Source: Candidatus Bipolaricaulota bacterium
Lineage (GTDB): Bacteria > Bipolaricaulota > Bipolaricaulia > Bipolaricaulales > Bipolaricaulaceae
Direction of reading: 5' to 3'
Assembly (NCBI GenBank): GCA_022838705.1
Contig: JALHJZ010000003.1
Coordinates: 62,001 to 126,000, forward strand
DNA: 64,000 bases
Positions 30,943-38,711 of the stretch are shown here, piece by piece. The notes beneath the pieces were generated by a model that worked only from the letters and a program-made list of their open reading frames with translations, had not been told where the DNA came from and ran no database searches. Position numbers and translations under genes: made by a program. The first letter of the stretch is position 1. Every line of letters begins with the position of its first letter.

Positions 30943-32399
30943 GGCCCCTTGTCCCCCGGCACGACGAGGACCTCCTCCGTGAGGAGCGTCACCATGCCTG
31001 GCGGTGCCCCCTTGCGCTTGCGCACATAGCGGGCTTCAGTGTAGCTGATCGGGACCTTACGCTCACCCCGCGCCCGCGAATGCCAAGCCGCAAGTTCCGC
31101 GGCCCTCTCCAGGACCTCGCGGGGCACGGGTCGCCCCTCCGTGCGGATGATGACGTGCGCCCCGGGAACGCCGCGGGCGTGCAGCCACAGGTCATGGGGG
31201 CGGGCACCCCGGACGAGGCGGTCGTTCTCCTCCCCCGATCGGCCGATGAGGATCGGGAACCCCTCCACGACGAGCTCACGGGGGCGCGCAGCCGGGGCGG
31301 GCTTCTCACGGGGGGAAGATGGGACGAGGGCAGCGGTCTCCCCCGCGACGTACGGGGCGAGGTGCGGCTCCTGGGTGAGGAGGTCCCGCAGGTCCCGCAG
31401 CCGCCGGATCTCCTCCGCGAGCTCCTCTCGGCGAACCGGGATCCCCGCGAGCCTCCGCCGGAGCTTCTTCGCCTTCGCGTAGAGCACGCGGGCCTGGGCC
31501 GCTGGAGGGAGGGGGGGGTTGAGCTCAAGCTCGACCGGTCGCCCATCGAACCCCTCCACGACCGCCACCGCGGCCCCCCGCGGGATGTCCGCGATCCGGG
31601 TGAGGATGAGGTCGGCCTGGGCCTGGAACTGTTGCCAATTCTGCGCCTCGGCCTCCGCTACGGCGAGCGCGGCGAGGGCCCGTTCCCTCCTCCGCAGGGC
31701 CCGCTCGACCTGGTCGAGCTGGTCCCGGGCGAGCCCCACCCCCAGGCGCTGCTCGAGGAGACGGTCCAGGGCCTCGCTGAACGAGGGGAAGGTCGCCTCC
31801 GGCTCCCCGAGGTCGGGTCGGGGGAAGAAGCTCGCCAAGCTCCCGCTCGCCGTCCGGTACAGGTACCCCGCCGGCGGTTGCGCGAGGAGGTCCGCCGCGA
31901 ACGCAGCCAGCTCCTCCGCTGTCGGGGGGTGGCCCAGGCGGGCGGCGGCGGCGCGGCGGAGGAGGGGCCCCAGGCCGGTTGCGGGAGCATCGGCGGCCGC
32001 GAAATCCACGGGCCGTAGCTCCCCCCCGCGGAACGAGGCCACCCGCCCATCGCGGGCAAGGAAGAACACGTCCCCTTGGCGCGGGCGGAGGTCGAGGACG
32101 AGGTCCGCCGCCGGGAACCGGAGGCACACCACCCGGTCCAGCCCCGCCTGGTCGAGGGCGAGGAGGGGTTGCCCGGCGAGCGAGCGGAGGAGCATGCAGA
32201 ACGGGGGAGGCGAGGGGGGCGCGGGCGGGCGGAGCGAGGTGCGGTGGAACGCCTTGCCCCCGGGATCGAGGGCGAGCGCCCCGCGCGGCCGGTAGAACCG
32301 GAGGAAGAAGACGTCCCCCACCTGGTGGACCTTCGCCAGGCGTGCTCCCTCGAGGGCCCGCGCCTCCTCCAGTGCCTTGCGGAGCTCGATCCCCTCCAT
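30939..32399 (-). CDS. rqcH: NFACT family protein, Rqc2 homologue RqcH
   Basis: 486 aa, somewhat shorter than the ~570 of Bacillus RqcH. NFACT-N at the start (MEGIELRKALEEARALEGARL), a helical middle region (about residues 200-345), and the C-terminal NFACT-R/DUF814 domain with GRSGEENDRLVRGARPHDLW and HARGVPGAHVII. RqcH binds obstructed 50S subunits and recruits tRNA-Ala to add alanine tails for degradation. The neighbouring ClpP, the usual bacterial end point for Ala-tailed proteins, fits. An AAAAT-type -10 box ends 6 nt before the ATG. Confidence 0.88.
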   Translation of the reverse strand: MEGIELRKALEEARALEGARLAKVHQVGDVFFLRFYRPRGALALDPGGKAFHRTSLRPPAPPSPPPFCMLLRSLAGQPLLALDQAGLDRVVCLRFPAADLVLDLRPRQGDVFFLARDGRVASFRGGELRPVDFAAADAPATGLGPLLRRAAAARLGHPPTAEELAAFAADLLAQPPAGYLYRTASGSLASFFPRPDLGEPEATFPSFSEALDRLLEQRLGVGLARDQLDQVERALRRRERALAALAVAEAEAQNWQQFQAQADLILTRIADIPRGAAVAVVEGFDGRPVELELNPPLPPAAQARVLYAKAKKLRRRLAGIPVRREELAEEIRRLRDLRDLLTQEPHLAPYVAGETAALVPSSPREKPAPAARPRELVVEGFPILIGRSGEENDRLVRGARPHDLWLHARGVPGAHVIIRTEGRPVPREVLERAAELAAWHSRARGERKVPISYTEARYVRKRKGAPPGMVTLLTEEVLVVPGDKGP

Positions 32400-32405
32400 A
32401 CTGCG

Positions 32406-32411
32406 ATTTTA
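32406..32411 (-). promoter_or_regulatory. -10 box of rqcH, leaderless arrangement
   Basis: Minus strand TAAAAT, 6 nt before the ATG at 32399. The -35 region is weak. Confidence 0.45.
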
Positions 32412-32677
32412 CCCACCTGGCCATTCGCTGGAGCTTTAGCTCGTGCAATGGATCTACCTGTCAAGCAATCCTGGCTTCCCGTAGCCTCCAGGCCACTCCA
32501 GAGTCACGCCCCCCATCACGGATCCGAGGTCATGGTCCGCATCCGCATTGCTGGCCGTCCCCTACACGCAAGAACTCTGGCAGTCGTTTGTTCCTGACGA
32601 GTTCATTCGGGTACAGTCCAAAAGGAGCGGAAAGGGTGGACGAGAAAGCCGTGGCCAAAGGGCACTCCGGCCGTGGG

Positions 32678-32732
32678 GGTCAGATCTTGTTCCGTGCATG
32701 TTTCGGCGCCAATACGAAAGCAAGATCTGACC
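32678..32732. repeat. Nested inverted repeat, REP/MITE-like
   Basis: A perfect 12-nt arm GGTCAGATCTTG (32678-32689) faces CAAGATCTGACC (32721-32732) across 31 nt. Inside, TTTCG (32701-32705) faces CGAAA (32715-32719). Similar GGTCAGATCTTG arms are, from memory, common near REP-associated Y1 transposase genes, but no such gene is in this window. Confidence 0.6.
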
Positions 32733-32927
32733 ACCAAGATGAGTGTTCGCGGCCGATCACCTGTTACCCATCACGCGTCACGGGGTACAGAAAGAGCAGC
32801 GCCCGCCGCCAGGTCGACCAGGGAATTGGAGTCGTTGCCCAGCCCTTTCCACATCGCGACCAACTGCCGGGAGTGGCGATCAGGACAGAACACGATAGAG
32901 ATTGAAACTTCTCCCTTGACCGAACTG

Positions 32928-32933
32928 TATAAT
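32928..32933 (+). promoter_or_regulatory. Possible -10 box for the secreted-protein gene at 33167
   Basis: Perfect TATAAT on the plus strand. A TTGACC lies only 6 nt upstream, and TTGAAA lies 20 nt upstream, neither at ideal spacing. It would give a leader of about 230 nt containing the 7-mer repeats. Confidence 0.35.
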
Positions 32934-33100
32934 ACTTCGACTAGACGCGGCGCAGGCAGAGGGTCGTCCCACACATCGCCTCTCGCCTCATCAGAACCCG
33001 TTGCGCGCCTCCGCTCTCTTCCCCCGATCCCGCTGCCCCCGCCGAAGGGGGTGGTAGCTGGGAACACGAAGTCTGTCGGTCAGTGTCAATGAACCCCGGA

Positions 33101-33148
33101 CGACGGTTCACAGACAACGGACTACGGTCCACGGATTACGGATCACAG
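33101..33148 (+). repeat. Degenerate tandem 7-mer repeat (consensus AYYACGG)
   Basis: Consecutive units ACAACGG, ACTACGG, TCCACGG and ATTACGG (33114-33141), flanked by decayed copies (GGTTCACAG before, ATCACAGG after). The array ends about 20 nt before the start codon of the secreted protein at 33167. Confidence 0.6.
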
Positions 33149-33166
33149 GTGAAGAGAGGAGGTGGC

Positions 33167-34087
33167 ATGATGCGGATAAGGCAGATCGGCATAGTGTTGG
33201 TCGTGGTAGCCCTTCTTGGTGTTGTTGGGTTCGCCCAGTCCGACGACGACGCGAGGTTCACCCTCGCGATTAGCGACGACGCGGGGAAGTTCTTTGCCGG
33301 GACGACGGACGACGCGGGGAAGTTCACGTGCACGGTGGACTTCGCGAGCATCACGAAGGTCACGGGTTCGCTGAGCGAGGCCCTGGGGGATCTCGCCGCT
33401 TTGCCCGTGCGGCTCCTCTTCGAGAGCCGCCCTGAGATCCTGCAGATCCTCGGGATCGGGAACGTCGGCGCGCTGTGGGTGAGCGCCGACGGCTTCGATT
33501 GGGAGAGAGTTCCACGGTACACCATCGAGTGGACGAGGTCAGGGGCCTCGATCGAGCTGGGCTCGGTCGTCGTCACCCCGAAGGTGAGCATCCGCTGCCA
33601 GGACATCACCTCTGGGATCAAGCTCCACGGGGAGACCGGCGAGTACGTCCTCTTCACCGAGGGGACGTGCACCGCTGAGATGTGGTACGAGTTTGAGCCG
33701 ATCGGGGGTCTCCGGTCGGCGAAGAAGGTCTCCGAGCTTCCCCGAGAAGTCCCGAGTGCGTGCAGATGGGTCGTTGTGGAGAAGGTGGAGCGGGGCCGGG
33801 TGATCCAGACCTACTACCACAGCGACGGGACGGTGTGGGTGGAGAAGGAGAAGATCGTGTTCCAGAGGGTATCGAGCCTGCCGGCATCGGCCCAGCACTG
33901 CGAGCACTTCCTCGTCCGGGGCGCGGGCGGCAAGGAGTACATGTACCACTGGTGGCAGCCGGACCCCACCAAGCCGGGCCAGTGGCGGTCGCTGGGCGAG
34001 TGGAAGCAGGTTGAGGTGAAGACCCTCGAGGAGGAACCGCCGGAGCCAGGGAAGCCGGGGGGATCGGGTGAGCCCAGCGCGGGATGA
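33167..34087 (+). CDS. Secreted protein of unknown function
   Basis: 306 aa; family not recognised. ATG at 33167 (a second ATG follows at 33170) after GAGAGGAGG. Signal peptide of about 23 residues (IVLVVVALLGVVGFAQ). Two copies of DDAGKF lie at the mature N terminus (ISDDAGKFFAGTTDDAGKFTC). The rest is mixed a/b with Cys near residues 144, 165, 204 and 245, and a Pro/Glu/Gly-rich tail (EEEPPEPGKPGGSGEPSAG). Possibly periplasmic or surface-exposed. It stands alone between repeat-rich gaps. Confidence 0.65.
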   Translation: MMRIRQIGIVLVVVALLGVVGFAQSDDDARFTLAISDDAGKFFAGTTDDAGKFTCTVDFASITKVTGSLSEALGDLAALPVRLLFESRPEILQILGIGNVGALWVSADGFDWERVPRYTIEWTRSGASIELGSVVVTPKVSIRCQDITSGIKLHGETGEYVLFTEGTCTAEMWYEFEPIGGLRSAKKVSELPREVPSACRWVVVEKVERGRVIQTYYHSDGTVWVEKEKIVFQRVSSLPASAQHCEHFLVRGAGGKEYMYHWWQPDPTKPGQWRSLGEWKQVEVKTLEEEPPEPGKPGGSGEPSAG

Positions 34088-34237
34088 CCGCTACGGTACG
34101 GGGGCAGGTGCCGGGCTGTGGCCCTGTCTTCCAGGCTCTCGGGGCTTGCCCTCGGTGATCTCGACGCGTGAATGACGGCAGACTCCGCGGACGAAAGACC
34201 GCGACTTGCGGAACACGAGCGGAGAGGAGGTGGGATC

Positions 34238-34444
34238 ATGCGGAACCTATGGTTGAGCATCGGGCTAGTGGTTGTATGGGCGCTGGTGGGATGGTCGCAG
34301 TGCGCGACGGGATACTCCTACTAAGCCGACGGCCCGCTTGTCAGGTTCGAGGTGTGCGTGACGATCGCCGGAGTCACGTGCAGTAGCATCCCTAAACCAC
34401 CTCCGGCACCCTCCGGGCATCCAGCCTCCACGGTCCATCTCTAG
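34238..34444 (+). pseudogene. Small secreted protein gene interrupted by an in-frame TAA
   Basis: A strong GAGAGGAGG precedes the ATG at 34238. The first 28 codons encode a signal peptide (MRNLWLSIGLVVVWALVGWSQ) and CATGYSY, then TAA at 34322-34324. The same frame stays open for 39 more codons to TAG at 34442, giving ADGPLVRFEVCVTIAGVTC and a Pro-rich tail. This looks like one 67-aa secreted protein broken by a nonsense change. Its layout (signal peptide, Cys, Pro-rich tail) parallels the secreted protein just upstream. A 28-aa peptide or readthrough cannot be excluded. Confidence 0.5.
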
Positions 34445-34480
34445 CGCACCTCAAATCCACCGCTGAGACGCCGGTCTGCC

Positions 34481-34508
34481 CTGCCTGCAGCAGACAGGCG
34501 CCAGGCAG
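34481..34508. repeat. Short inverted repeat CTGCCTG/CAGGCAG
   Basis: CTGCCTG (34481-34487) faces CAGGCAG (34502-34508), with further imperfect pairing outside. No T-run follows on either side, so it looks like an intergenic palindromic repeat rather than a terminator. The remaining ~100 nt up to 34610 show nothing else. Confidence 0.4.
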
Positions 34509-34609
34509 GCGGAGTCAGCAGAGGAAGTCTTGGGATGAAGGTTCGATTCGTCTGGAAACCGGATTCGATTCCGAAACAGATTCCCTCTGCGCCTCGGCGG
34601 TGAAAGTGT

Positions 34610-35107
34610 CTACAATGGGCGGATCGGCTCGCAGATGTCGAGGATGAACTTCCGCTCCGGATGGGTCTCGTGGTCGTTCAGGTAGACCTCGTAGCACATC
34701 CGGTCGTCGGGCCGGTAGCCACTCGTGGCGAGCCACTCCATGAGCGCGTTCCACGCTGCCCCGAACTGATCCGCGGCGATCTCCACGTGGGCCACCGCGA
34801 ACAGCCCGCCGGGGACCGTCATCGCCTCCACGTCGCCCCCGACGCTTGTGCCCGTGGGCACCGTGATGCAGGCGCTCGACGTGAGGTTGGCCTCCTCGAC
34901 CACGTCCGGGTCGTCGTGGTACACGGCGAGGACCTTCGTCTCCGGGAACCGGAGGAGCCCGCGGGGCCCGGCCCAGTGCATCAGTTTCTCGAACGCGCTG
35001 CCGATTCTGTTGTACGACCCCACGTGACGGATACAGGCCACATGGAGTTCCGGAAGTTCCTTCACCTCTACCGTCATCGCAATGGCCCGCGCGCTTGGGT
35101 CGGTCAT
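34610..35107 (-). CDS. GyrI-like small-molecule-binding domain protein
   Basis: 165 aa; a second ATG at 35077 would start at MTVEVKELPELHVACIRHVGSY, the canonical beginning of the domain. The pattern of GyrI/SbmC-like proteins is present: KELPELHVACIRHVGSYNRIG near the N terminus, a central repeat, AWNALMEWLATSGYRP and YEVYLNDHETHPERKFILDI at the end. No AraC or MerR DNA-binding domain is attached, so it is a stand-alone ligand-binding or SbmC-type protein. A TACACT box ends 6 nt before the first ATG. Confidence 0.85.
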   Translation of the reverse strand: MTDPSARAIAMTVEVKELPELHVACIRHVGSYNRIGSAFEKLMHWAGPRGLLRFPETKVLAVYHDDPDVVEEANLTSSACITVPTGTSVGGDVEAMTVPGGLFAVAHVEIAADQFGAAWNALMEWLATSGYRPDDRMCYEVYLNDHETHPERKFILDICEPIRPL

Positions 35108-35202
35108 GGCGCCAGTGTACGCTCTTTCGGCCAGGTCGCCATTCCTCGCTCGCGGCGGGAACGCCCCCGGAAGGAGGGGGGTGAGCTGCCCGCCGGGCCT
35201 CC

Positions 35203-35231
35203 TTCCCTCCGTCTTCCCTCCGTGCTATACT
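35203..35231 (+). promoter_or_regulatory. Promoter of the PKD-domain lipoprotein gene
   Basis: -10 TATACT (35226-35231), 17-nt spacer, weak -35 TTCCCT (35203-35208). The leader of about 105 nt contains two copies of CCGAGGCTG (35241 and 35271 regions). Confidence 0.45.
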
Positions 35232-35342
35232 GCCACGCTAACCGAGGCTGTCGGCCCTCTCCAAGGGGGATCCGAGGCTGACAGCTCTAGAGAAGGGCTC
35301 GGCTCATCGCGCTTGGGGCGACAGAGCGCCCGGGAGGAGAGG

Positions 35343-35969
35343 ATGGGCGGGAAGAGGATAGCGGCAGCGGTACTTGTGGCGGTCGGGGCAGGGCTCCTCA
35401 CGGGGTGCTGTCTCTTCAGCGGAGCCCCCACAGTCTCGATCATGGGACCCTCGACCGCGACGGTGGGCACACCAGTGACGTTCACGGCCACCGCCACCGG
35501 TGGCGGCGGGACCTATACCTACCAGTGGAGCTTCGGCGGCTCCGGGGCGACCGTTAGTTACACGTTCACCTCGGCAGGGCAGCAGACGATCGGGGTCACG
35601 GTCACGGATAACTGCGGGAAGCAGGCGAGCGCCATGTGGACCGTCAACGTCTCCGAGGGCTCCGGCGGCGGGGGCAACCTGAGCGGGATGTGGAACGGGA
35701 CCATCTACGACAATACGGGAGCGAACATTCCGTTCGCGTTGCAGATCACCCATGTCGGGACGAGCATCACAGCAACCGTAACTGTGGATTTCGCAACTGC
35801 GCCGGGATCGGGATCGTACGCCGCTGGGCGCTTCATGCTCCAGTTCCAGTGGCCGCGCACCACCACGTTGGTCACACTCGACGGAACGTACAACCCCTAC
35901 GCAAACGAGTTGTCTGGAGATTGGCTTATTGGGGGATACCGAATTGGGACGTGGAGGGTCCAGCGGTAG
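35343..35969 (+). CDS. Lipoprotein with a PKD-type domain
   Basis: 208 aa. ATG at 35343 after GGGAGGAGAGG. Lipobox LLTGC with lipidated Cys22 after a short hydrophobic stretch. Residues ~30-105 form a PKD-like domain (VSIMGPSTATVGTPVTFTATA, YTYQWSFGGSGATVSYTFTSAG). A Gly-rich linker (GSGGGG) leads to a second beta-rich domain (LSGMWNGTIYDNTGANIPFALQI) that resembles small extracellular lipocalin-like domains. Surface or periplasmic adhesion or ligand-binding role is possible; ligand unknown. Confidence 0.8.
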   Translation: MGGKRIAAAVLVAVGAGLLTGCCLFSGAPTVSIMGPSTATVGTPVTFTATATGGGGTYTYQWSFGGSGATVSYTFTSAGQQTIGVTVTDNCGKQASAMWTVNVSEGSGGGGNLSGMWNGTIYDNTGANIPFALQITHVGTSITATVTVDFATAPGSGSYAAGRFMLQFQWPRTTTLVTLDGTYNPYANELSGDWLIGGYRIGTWRVQR

Positions 35970-36001
35970 TTCAATCCTCCTGAAGTCAGTCCCTTCGAAC
36001 G

Positions 36002-36035
36002 GTGGCCCGTGGCGCACGCCGCGGGCCACTGTTCC
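36002..36035 (+). terminator. Hairpin terminator after the lipoprotein gene
   Basis: GTGGCCCG (36002-36009) pairs perfectly with CGGGCCAC (36022-36029), and the interior GGCG/CGCC continues the stem. TGTTCCTT follows. Confidence 0.65.
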
Positions 36036-36073
36036 TTGCGGCCCCTCTTGCTTTCGGTAAGCTACTCTCACCG

Positions 36074-36146
36074 GCCGGCGTAGCTCAGCAGGCAGAGCAG
36101 CCGCTTCGTAAGCGGCGGGTCGGGGGTTCGATTCCTCCCGCCGGCT
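36074..36146 (+). tRNA. tRNA-Thr (anticodon CGT)
   Basis: 73-nt cloverleaf. Acceptor GCCGGCG pairs with CGCCGGC, discriminator T. D arm GCTC...GAGC, anticodon stem GCCGC/GCGGC with loop TTCGTAA (anticodon CGT, codon ACG), T arm with GGTTCGATTCC. CCA is not encoded. A TACTCT -10-like box at 36063-36068 lies just upstream. Confidence 0.95.
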
Positions 36147-36223
36147 CAGGAAGGCAGTCTCAAGTCCGCGGGCGAAGGCTTGAGGCTCCGGGCTTGTTGA
36201 CTCGTACCTCCGGGGTGAGAGCG

Positions 36224-37099
36224 ATGGAGAAGGGCACGTATCGGGTGAAGACGGGGTTCGCGGAGATGTTCAAGGGCGGGGTGATCATGGACGTCACCAC
36301 CGCTGACCAGGCCCGGATCGCCGAGGAGGCAGGGGCAGTGGCGGTGATGGCCCTGGAGCGGGTCCCGGCGGACATCCGCGCCCAGGGCGGCGTGGCCCGG
36401 ATGGCGGATCCGCAGAAGATCAAGGAGATCCAGGCCGCGGTCTCGATCCCGGTCATGGCCAAGGCGCGGATCGGCCACATCGCCGAGGCGCGGATCCTGG
36501 AGGCCCTCGGGGTGGACTTCGTTGATGAAAGCGAGGTCCTCACCCCTGCCGATCCGTTCCACCACATCGACAAGTGGCAGTTTCGGGTCCCGTTCGTGTG
36601 CGGGTGCCGGGACCTCGGCGAGGCGGCGCGGCGGATCGCGGAGGGGGCGGCGATGATCCGCACCAAGGGCGAGGCGGGAACGGGGAACGTGATCGAGGCC
36701 GTCCGCCACATGCGCCTCCTCAACGACCAGATCAAGCGCCTCACGGGGATGAGCCGGGCCGAGCTCGTCTCCTACGGGAAGGAGATCGGGGCCCCAGCGG
36801 AGATCCTCGAGCTCATCCAGGAACACGGGCGGCTCCCGGTGGTCAACTTCGCCGCGGGGGGGATCGCCACCCCGGCCGATGCGGCCCTGATGCGGCTGCT
36901 CGGCTGCGACGGGGTGTTCGTGGGGTCGGGGATCTTCAAGAGCGCGGACCCGGAGAAGAGGGCGAAGGCGATCGTCCTCGCCTGCACGAACTACGACGAT
37001 CCCGAGGTCCTGGCACAGGTCTCGCTGGGCCTCGGGGAAGCAATGCCCGGGGTCGCGATCGAGGCGATCCCCGAGAAGGAGCTGATGCAACACCGATGA
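36224..37099 (+). CDS. pdxS: Pyridoxal 5'-phosphate synthase subunit PdxS
   Basis: 291 aa. It makes PLP from ribose 5-phosphate, glyceraldehyde 3-phosphate and ammonia in a 12+12 complex with PdxT. The (ba)8 barrel is unmistakable: Asp23 in VIMDVTTADQA, the Schiff-base Lys80 in PVMAKARIGH, and Lys148 in MIRTKGEAGTG, matching the two catalytic lysines (81 and 149 in B. subtilis). GGGGTGAGAGCG precedes the ATG. 77 nt after the tRNA-Thr, so the two may share a transcript. pdxT overlaps its stop. Confidence 0.97.
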   Translation: MEKGTYRVKTGFAEMFKGGVIMDVTTADQARIAEEAGAVAVMALERVPADIRAQGGVARMADPQKIKEIQAAVSIPVMAKARIGHIAEARILEALGVDFVDESEVLTPADPFHHIDKWQFRVPFVCGCRDLGEAARRIAEGAAMIRTKGEAGTGNVIEAVRHMRLLNDQIKRLTGMSRAELVSYGKEIGAPAEILELIQEHGRLPVVNFAAGGIATPADAALMRLLGCDGVFVGSGIFKSADPEKRAKAIVLACTNYDDPEVLAQVSLGLGEAMPGVAIEAIPEKELMQHR

Positions 37100-37680
37100 C
37101 GGTCGGGGTCCTCGCGGTCCAGGGGGATGTGCGCGAGCACCTGCGGACCCTGGCCCGCCTCGGGGTGGCGGGATGCCCCGTGCTCCGGCCGGAGCAGTTG
37201 GCAGGGCTCGCGGGGATCATCTTGCCCGGGGGGGAGTCGACCGCGATGTGGCGGCTCATGACGCAGACCGGACTAGCGGCCCCGCTCCGGGAGGCGCTTG
37301 CGGGGGGGCTCCCCGCGTTCGGGACCTGCGCGGGGATGATCCTCCTCGCCCGCCGGATCACGAACTGGGGGGAGACGTTCCTCGGGGTCCTCGACGTCGC
37401 GGTGGAGCGGAACGCCACCGGACGCCAGGCGGACTCGTTCGAGGCCCGCGTCTCCGCCAACGGGCTCGGGGAAATCCCGGCCGTGTTCATCCGCGCGCCC
37501 CTCGTGCGGCAGATGGGCCCGACCGTCAAGGCGCTGGCCTGGCTGGGCGATGTCCCAGTCCTGGTGCAGGAAGGCCACCTCCTCGCCGCGAGCTTCCATC
37601 CCGAGCTCACCGGCGATGCGCGGGTGCACGACGTGTTCATCCAGATGTGCCGAAAGGAGAGACGATGGCAGCACGCGTAG
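37096..37680 (+). CDS. pdxT: Pyridoxal 5'-phosphate synthase glutaminase subunit PdxT
   Basis: 194 aa. Glutamine amidotransferase that feeds ammonia to PdxS. Triad: Cys78 in FGTCAGMI, His168 and Glu170 in SFHPELT; the oxyanion loop LPGGEST is at 44-50. ATG overlaps the pdxS stop (ATGA). Its last 16 nt overlap the start of the gap gene, a long overlap that suggests fixed co-translation. Confidence 0.96.
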   Translation: MTVGVLAVQGDVREHLRTLARLGVAGCPVLRPEQLAGLAGIILPGGESTAMWRLMTQTGLAAPLREALAGGLPAFGTCAGMILLARRITNWGETFLGVLDVAVERNATGRQADSFEARVSANGLGEIPAVFIRAPLVRQMGPTVKALAWLGDVPVLVQEGHLLAASFHPELTGDARVHDVFIQMCRKERRWQHA

Positions 37681-38711
37681 CGATCAACGGATTTGGACGA
37701 ATCGGACGGATCACCCTCCGCATCATCGCCGCGGGCGGGTGGCCGGTGGACGTGGTGGCAATCAACGACCCGTTCCTCCCGGCCGAGACGGCAGCCCACC
37801 TCCTCCGCTACGACACGGTGTACCGGCGGGCTCCGTTCCCGGTCCACGTCGAGGGCGAAGCGCTCGTCGTGGATGGACGGAAGATCCCGTTCCTCGCGGA
37901 GAAGGAACCGGGGAACCTCCCGTGGGCGAAGCACAGGGTGGATGTGGTCATCGAGTCGAGCGGGGTGTTCACTGATCCCGACAAGGCGGAGGCCCACCTC
38001 AAGGCGGGCGCGAAGCGGATCGTCCTCTCCGCCCCCCCCAGCGGGCCGCGCAAGGGCGAGGTGCTGCAGATCCTGTGGCGGGTGAACGAGGGGCAGTTCG
38101 CGGAGCGGGGGAAGCCGACGATCGTGTCCGCTGCCTCCTGCACCACGAATTCGCTCGGGCCGGTAGTGAAGGTCCTCCACGAGGCGTTCGGGATCGAGTA
38201 TGGGTTCCTAACTACCGTCCACGGCTACACCGCGGATCAGCGCCTCGTGGACGCGCCCCACAAGGACCTCGCGCGGGCGCGGGCCGCGGCGGCGAACATC
38301 ATCCCCACCTCCACCGGGGCGGCGCGGTCCATCCCCGCCATCTTCCCCGATCTCGCGGGCAAGCTCGATGGGATCGCGATGCGCGTCCCCGTCCCCGCGG
38401 GATCGGTGTCGGACTTCGTGGCGAAGCTGCGGAAGCCCCTCCCGGGGAAGGGCGCCAAGGAGGCGGCGGCGCTCGTGAACAAGGCGTTCCACACCGCGGC
38501 GCAGACGCCCCTCGGGGAGGTGATGGCCGTCGAGGACGACCCGATCGTGTCGAGCGACGTCATCGGCCGGAACCATTCGTCGGTCGTGGCCACGAGCTAC
38601 ACGATGGTCCTCTCCGACCGGCTGGACGTCGTGAAGGTGCTCGCGTTCTACGACAACGAGTGGGGCTATGCGGCGCGTCTCCTCGATGTGGCGAGGTTCG
38701 TCGCCTCCTAG
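37665..38711 (+). CDS. gap: Type I glyceraldehyde-3-phosphate dehydrogenase
   Basis: 348 aa. N-terminal Rossmann domain (INGFGRIGR near residues 7-15), catalytic Cys159 in SAASCTTNSLGP, and the C-terminal LTTVHGYTADQRLVD and AIFPDLAGKLDGIAMRVP. The second Cys of the usual CTTNC is Ser here. AAAGGAGAG precedes the ATG, which lies inside the end of pdxT. Its substrate is also a PdxS substrate, so the coupling could be metabolic. An erythrose-4-phosphate dehydrogenase activity, as in Epd, is an alternative that sequence alone does not decide. Confidence 0.92.
   Translation: MAARVAINGFGRIGRITLRIIAAGGWPVDVVAINDPFLPAETAAHLLRYDTVYRRAPFPVHVEGEALVVDGRKIPFLAEKEPGNLPWAKHRVDVVIESSGVFTDPDKAEAHLKAGAKRIVLSAPPSGPRKGEVLQILWRVNEGQFAERGKPTIVSAASCTTNSLGPVVKVLHEAFGIEYGFLTTVHGYTADQRLVDAPHKDLARARAAAANIIPTSTGAARSIPAIFPDLAGKLDGIAMRVPVPAGSVSDFVAKLRKPLPGKGAKEAAALVNKAFHTAAQTPLGEVMAVEDDPIVSSDVIGRNHSSVVATSYTMVLSDRLDVVKVLAFYDNEWGYAARLLDVARFVAS

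Larger units (their letters stand above)
32400..33166. other. Long intergenic region with inverted repeats and 7-mer repeats
   Basis: No convincing gene on either strand. It holds a -10-like TAAAAT for rqcH (32406-32411, minus), a nested inverted repeat (32678-32732), a short run of ATCACGC/GTCACGG words (about 32757-32782), a perfect TATAAT (32928-32933, plus) and a degenerate 7-mer array (33101-33148). Base composition is visibly less GC-biased than the genes around it. Confidence 0.6.

Noticed and set aside
32890..32910. GATAGAGATTGAAAC, resembling the 3' end of a CRISPR repeat
   Set aside because: Only one copy; no second repeat at spacer distance and no cas genes in the window.
33040..33060. 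CCCCC...GGGGG hairpin in front of the secreted-protein gene
   Set aside because: Short stem without a T-run and inside the presumed leader; not convincing as a terminator.
34322..34324. Recoding (for example a programmed stop readthrough) at the TAA
   Set aside because: TAA is not a selenocysteine or pyrrolysine codon, and no recoding structure is evident; nonsense mutation is simpler.
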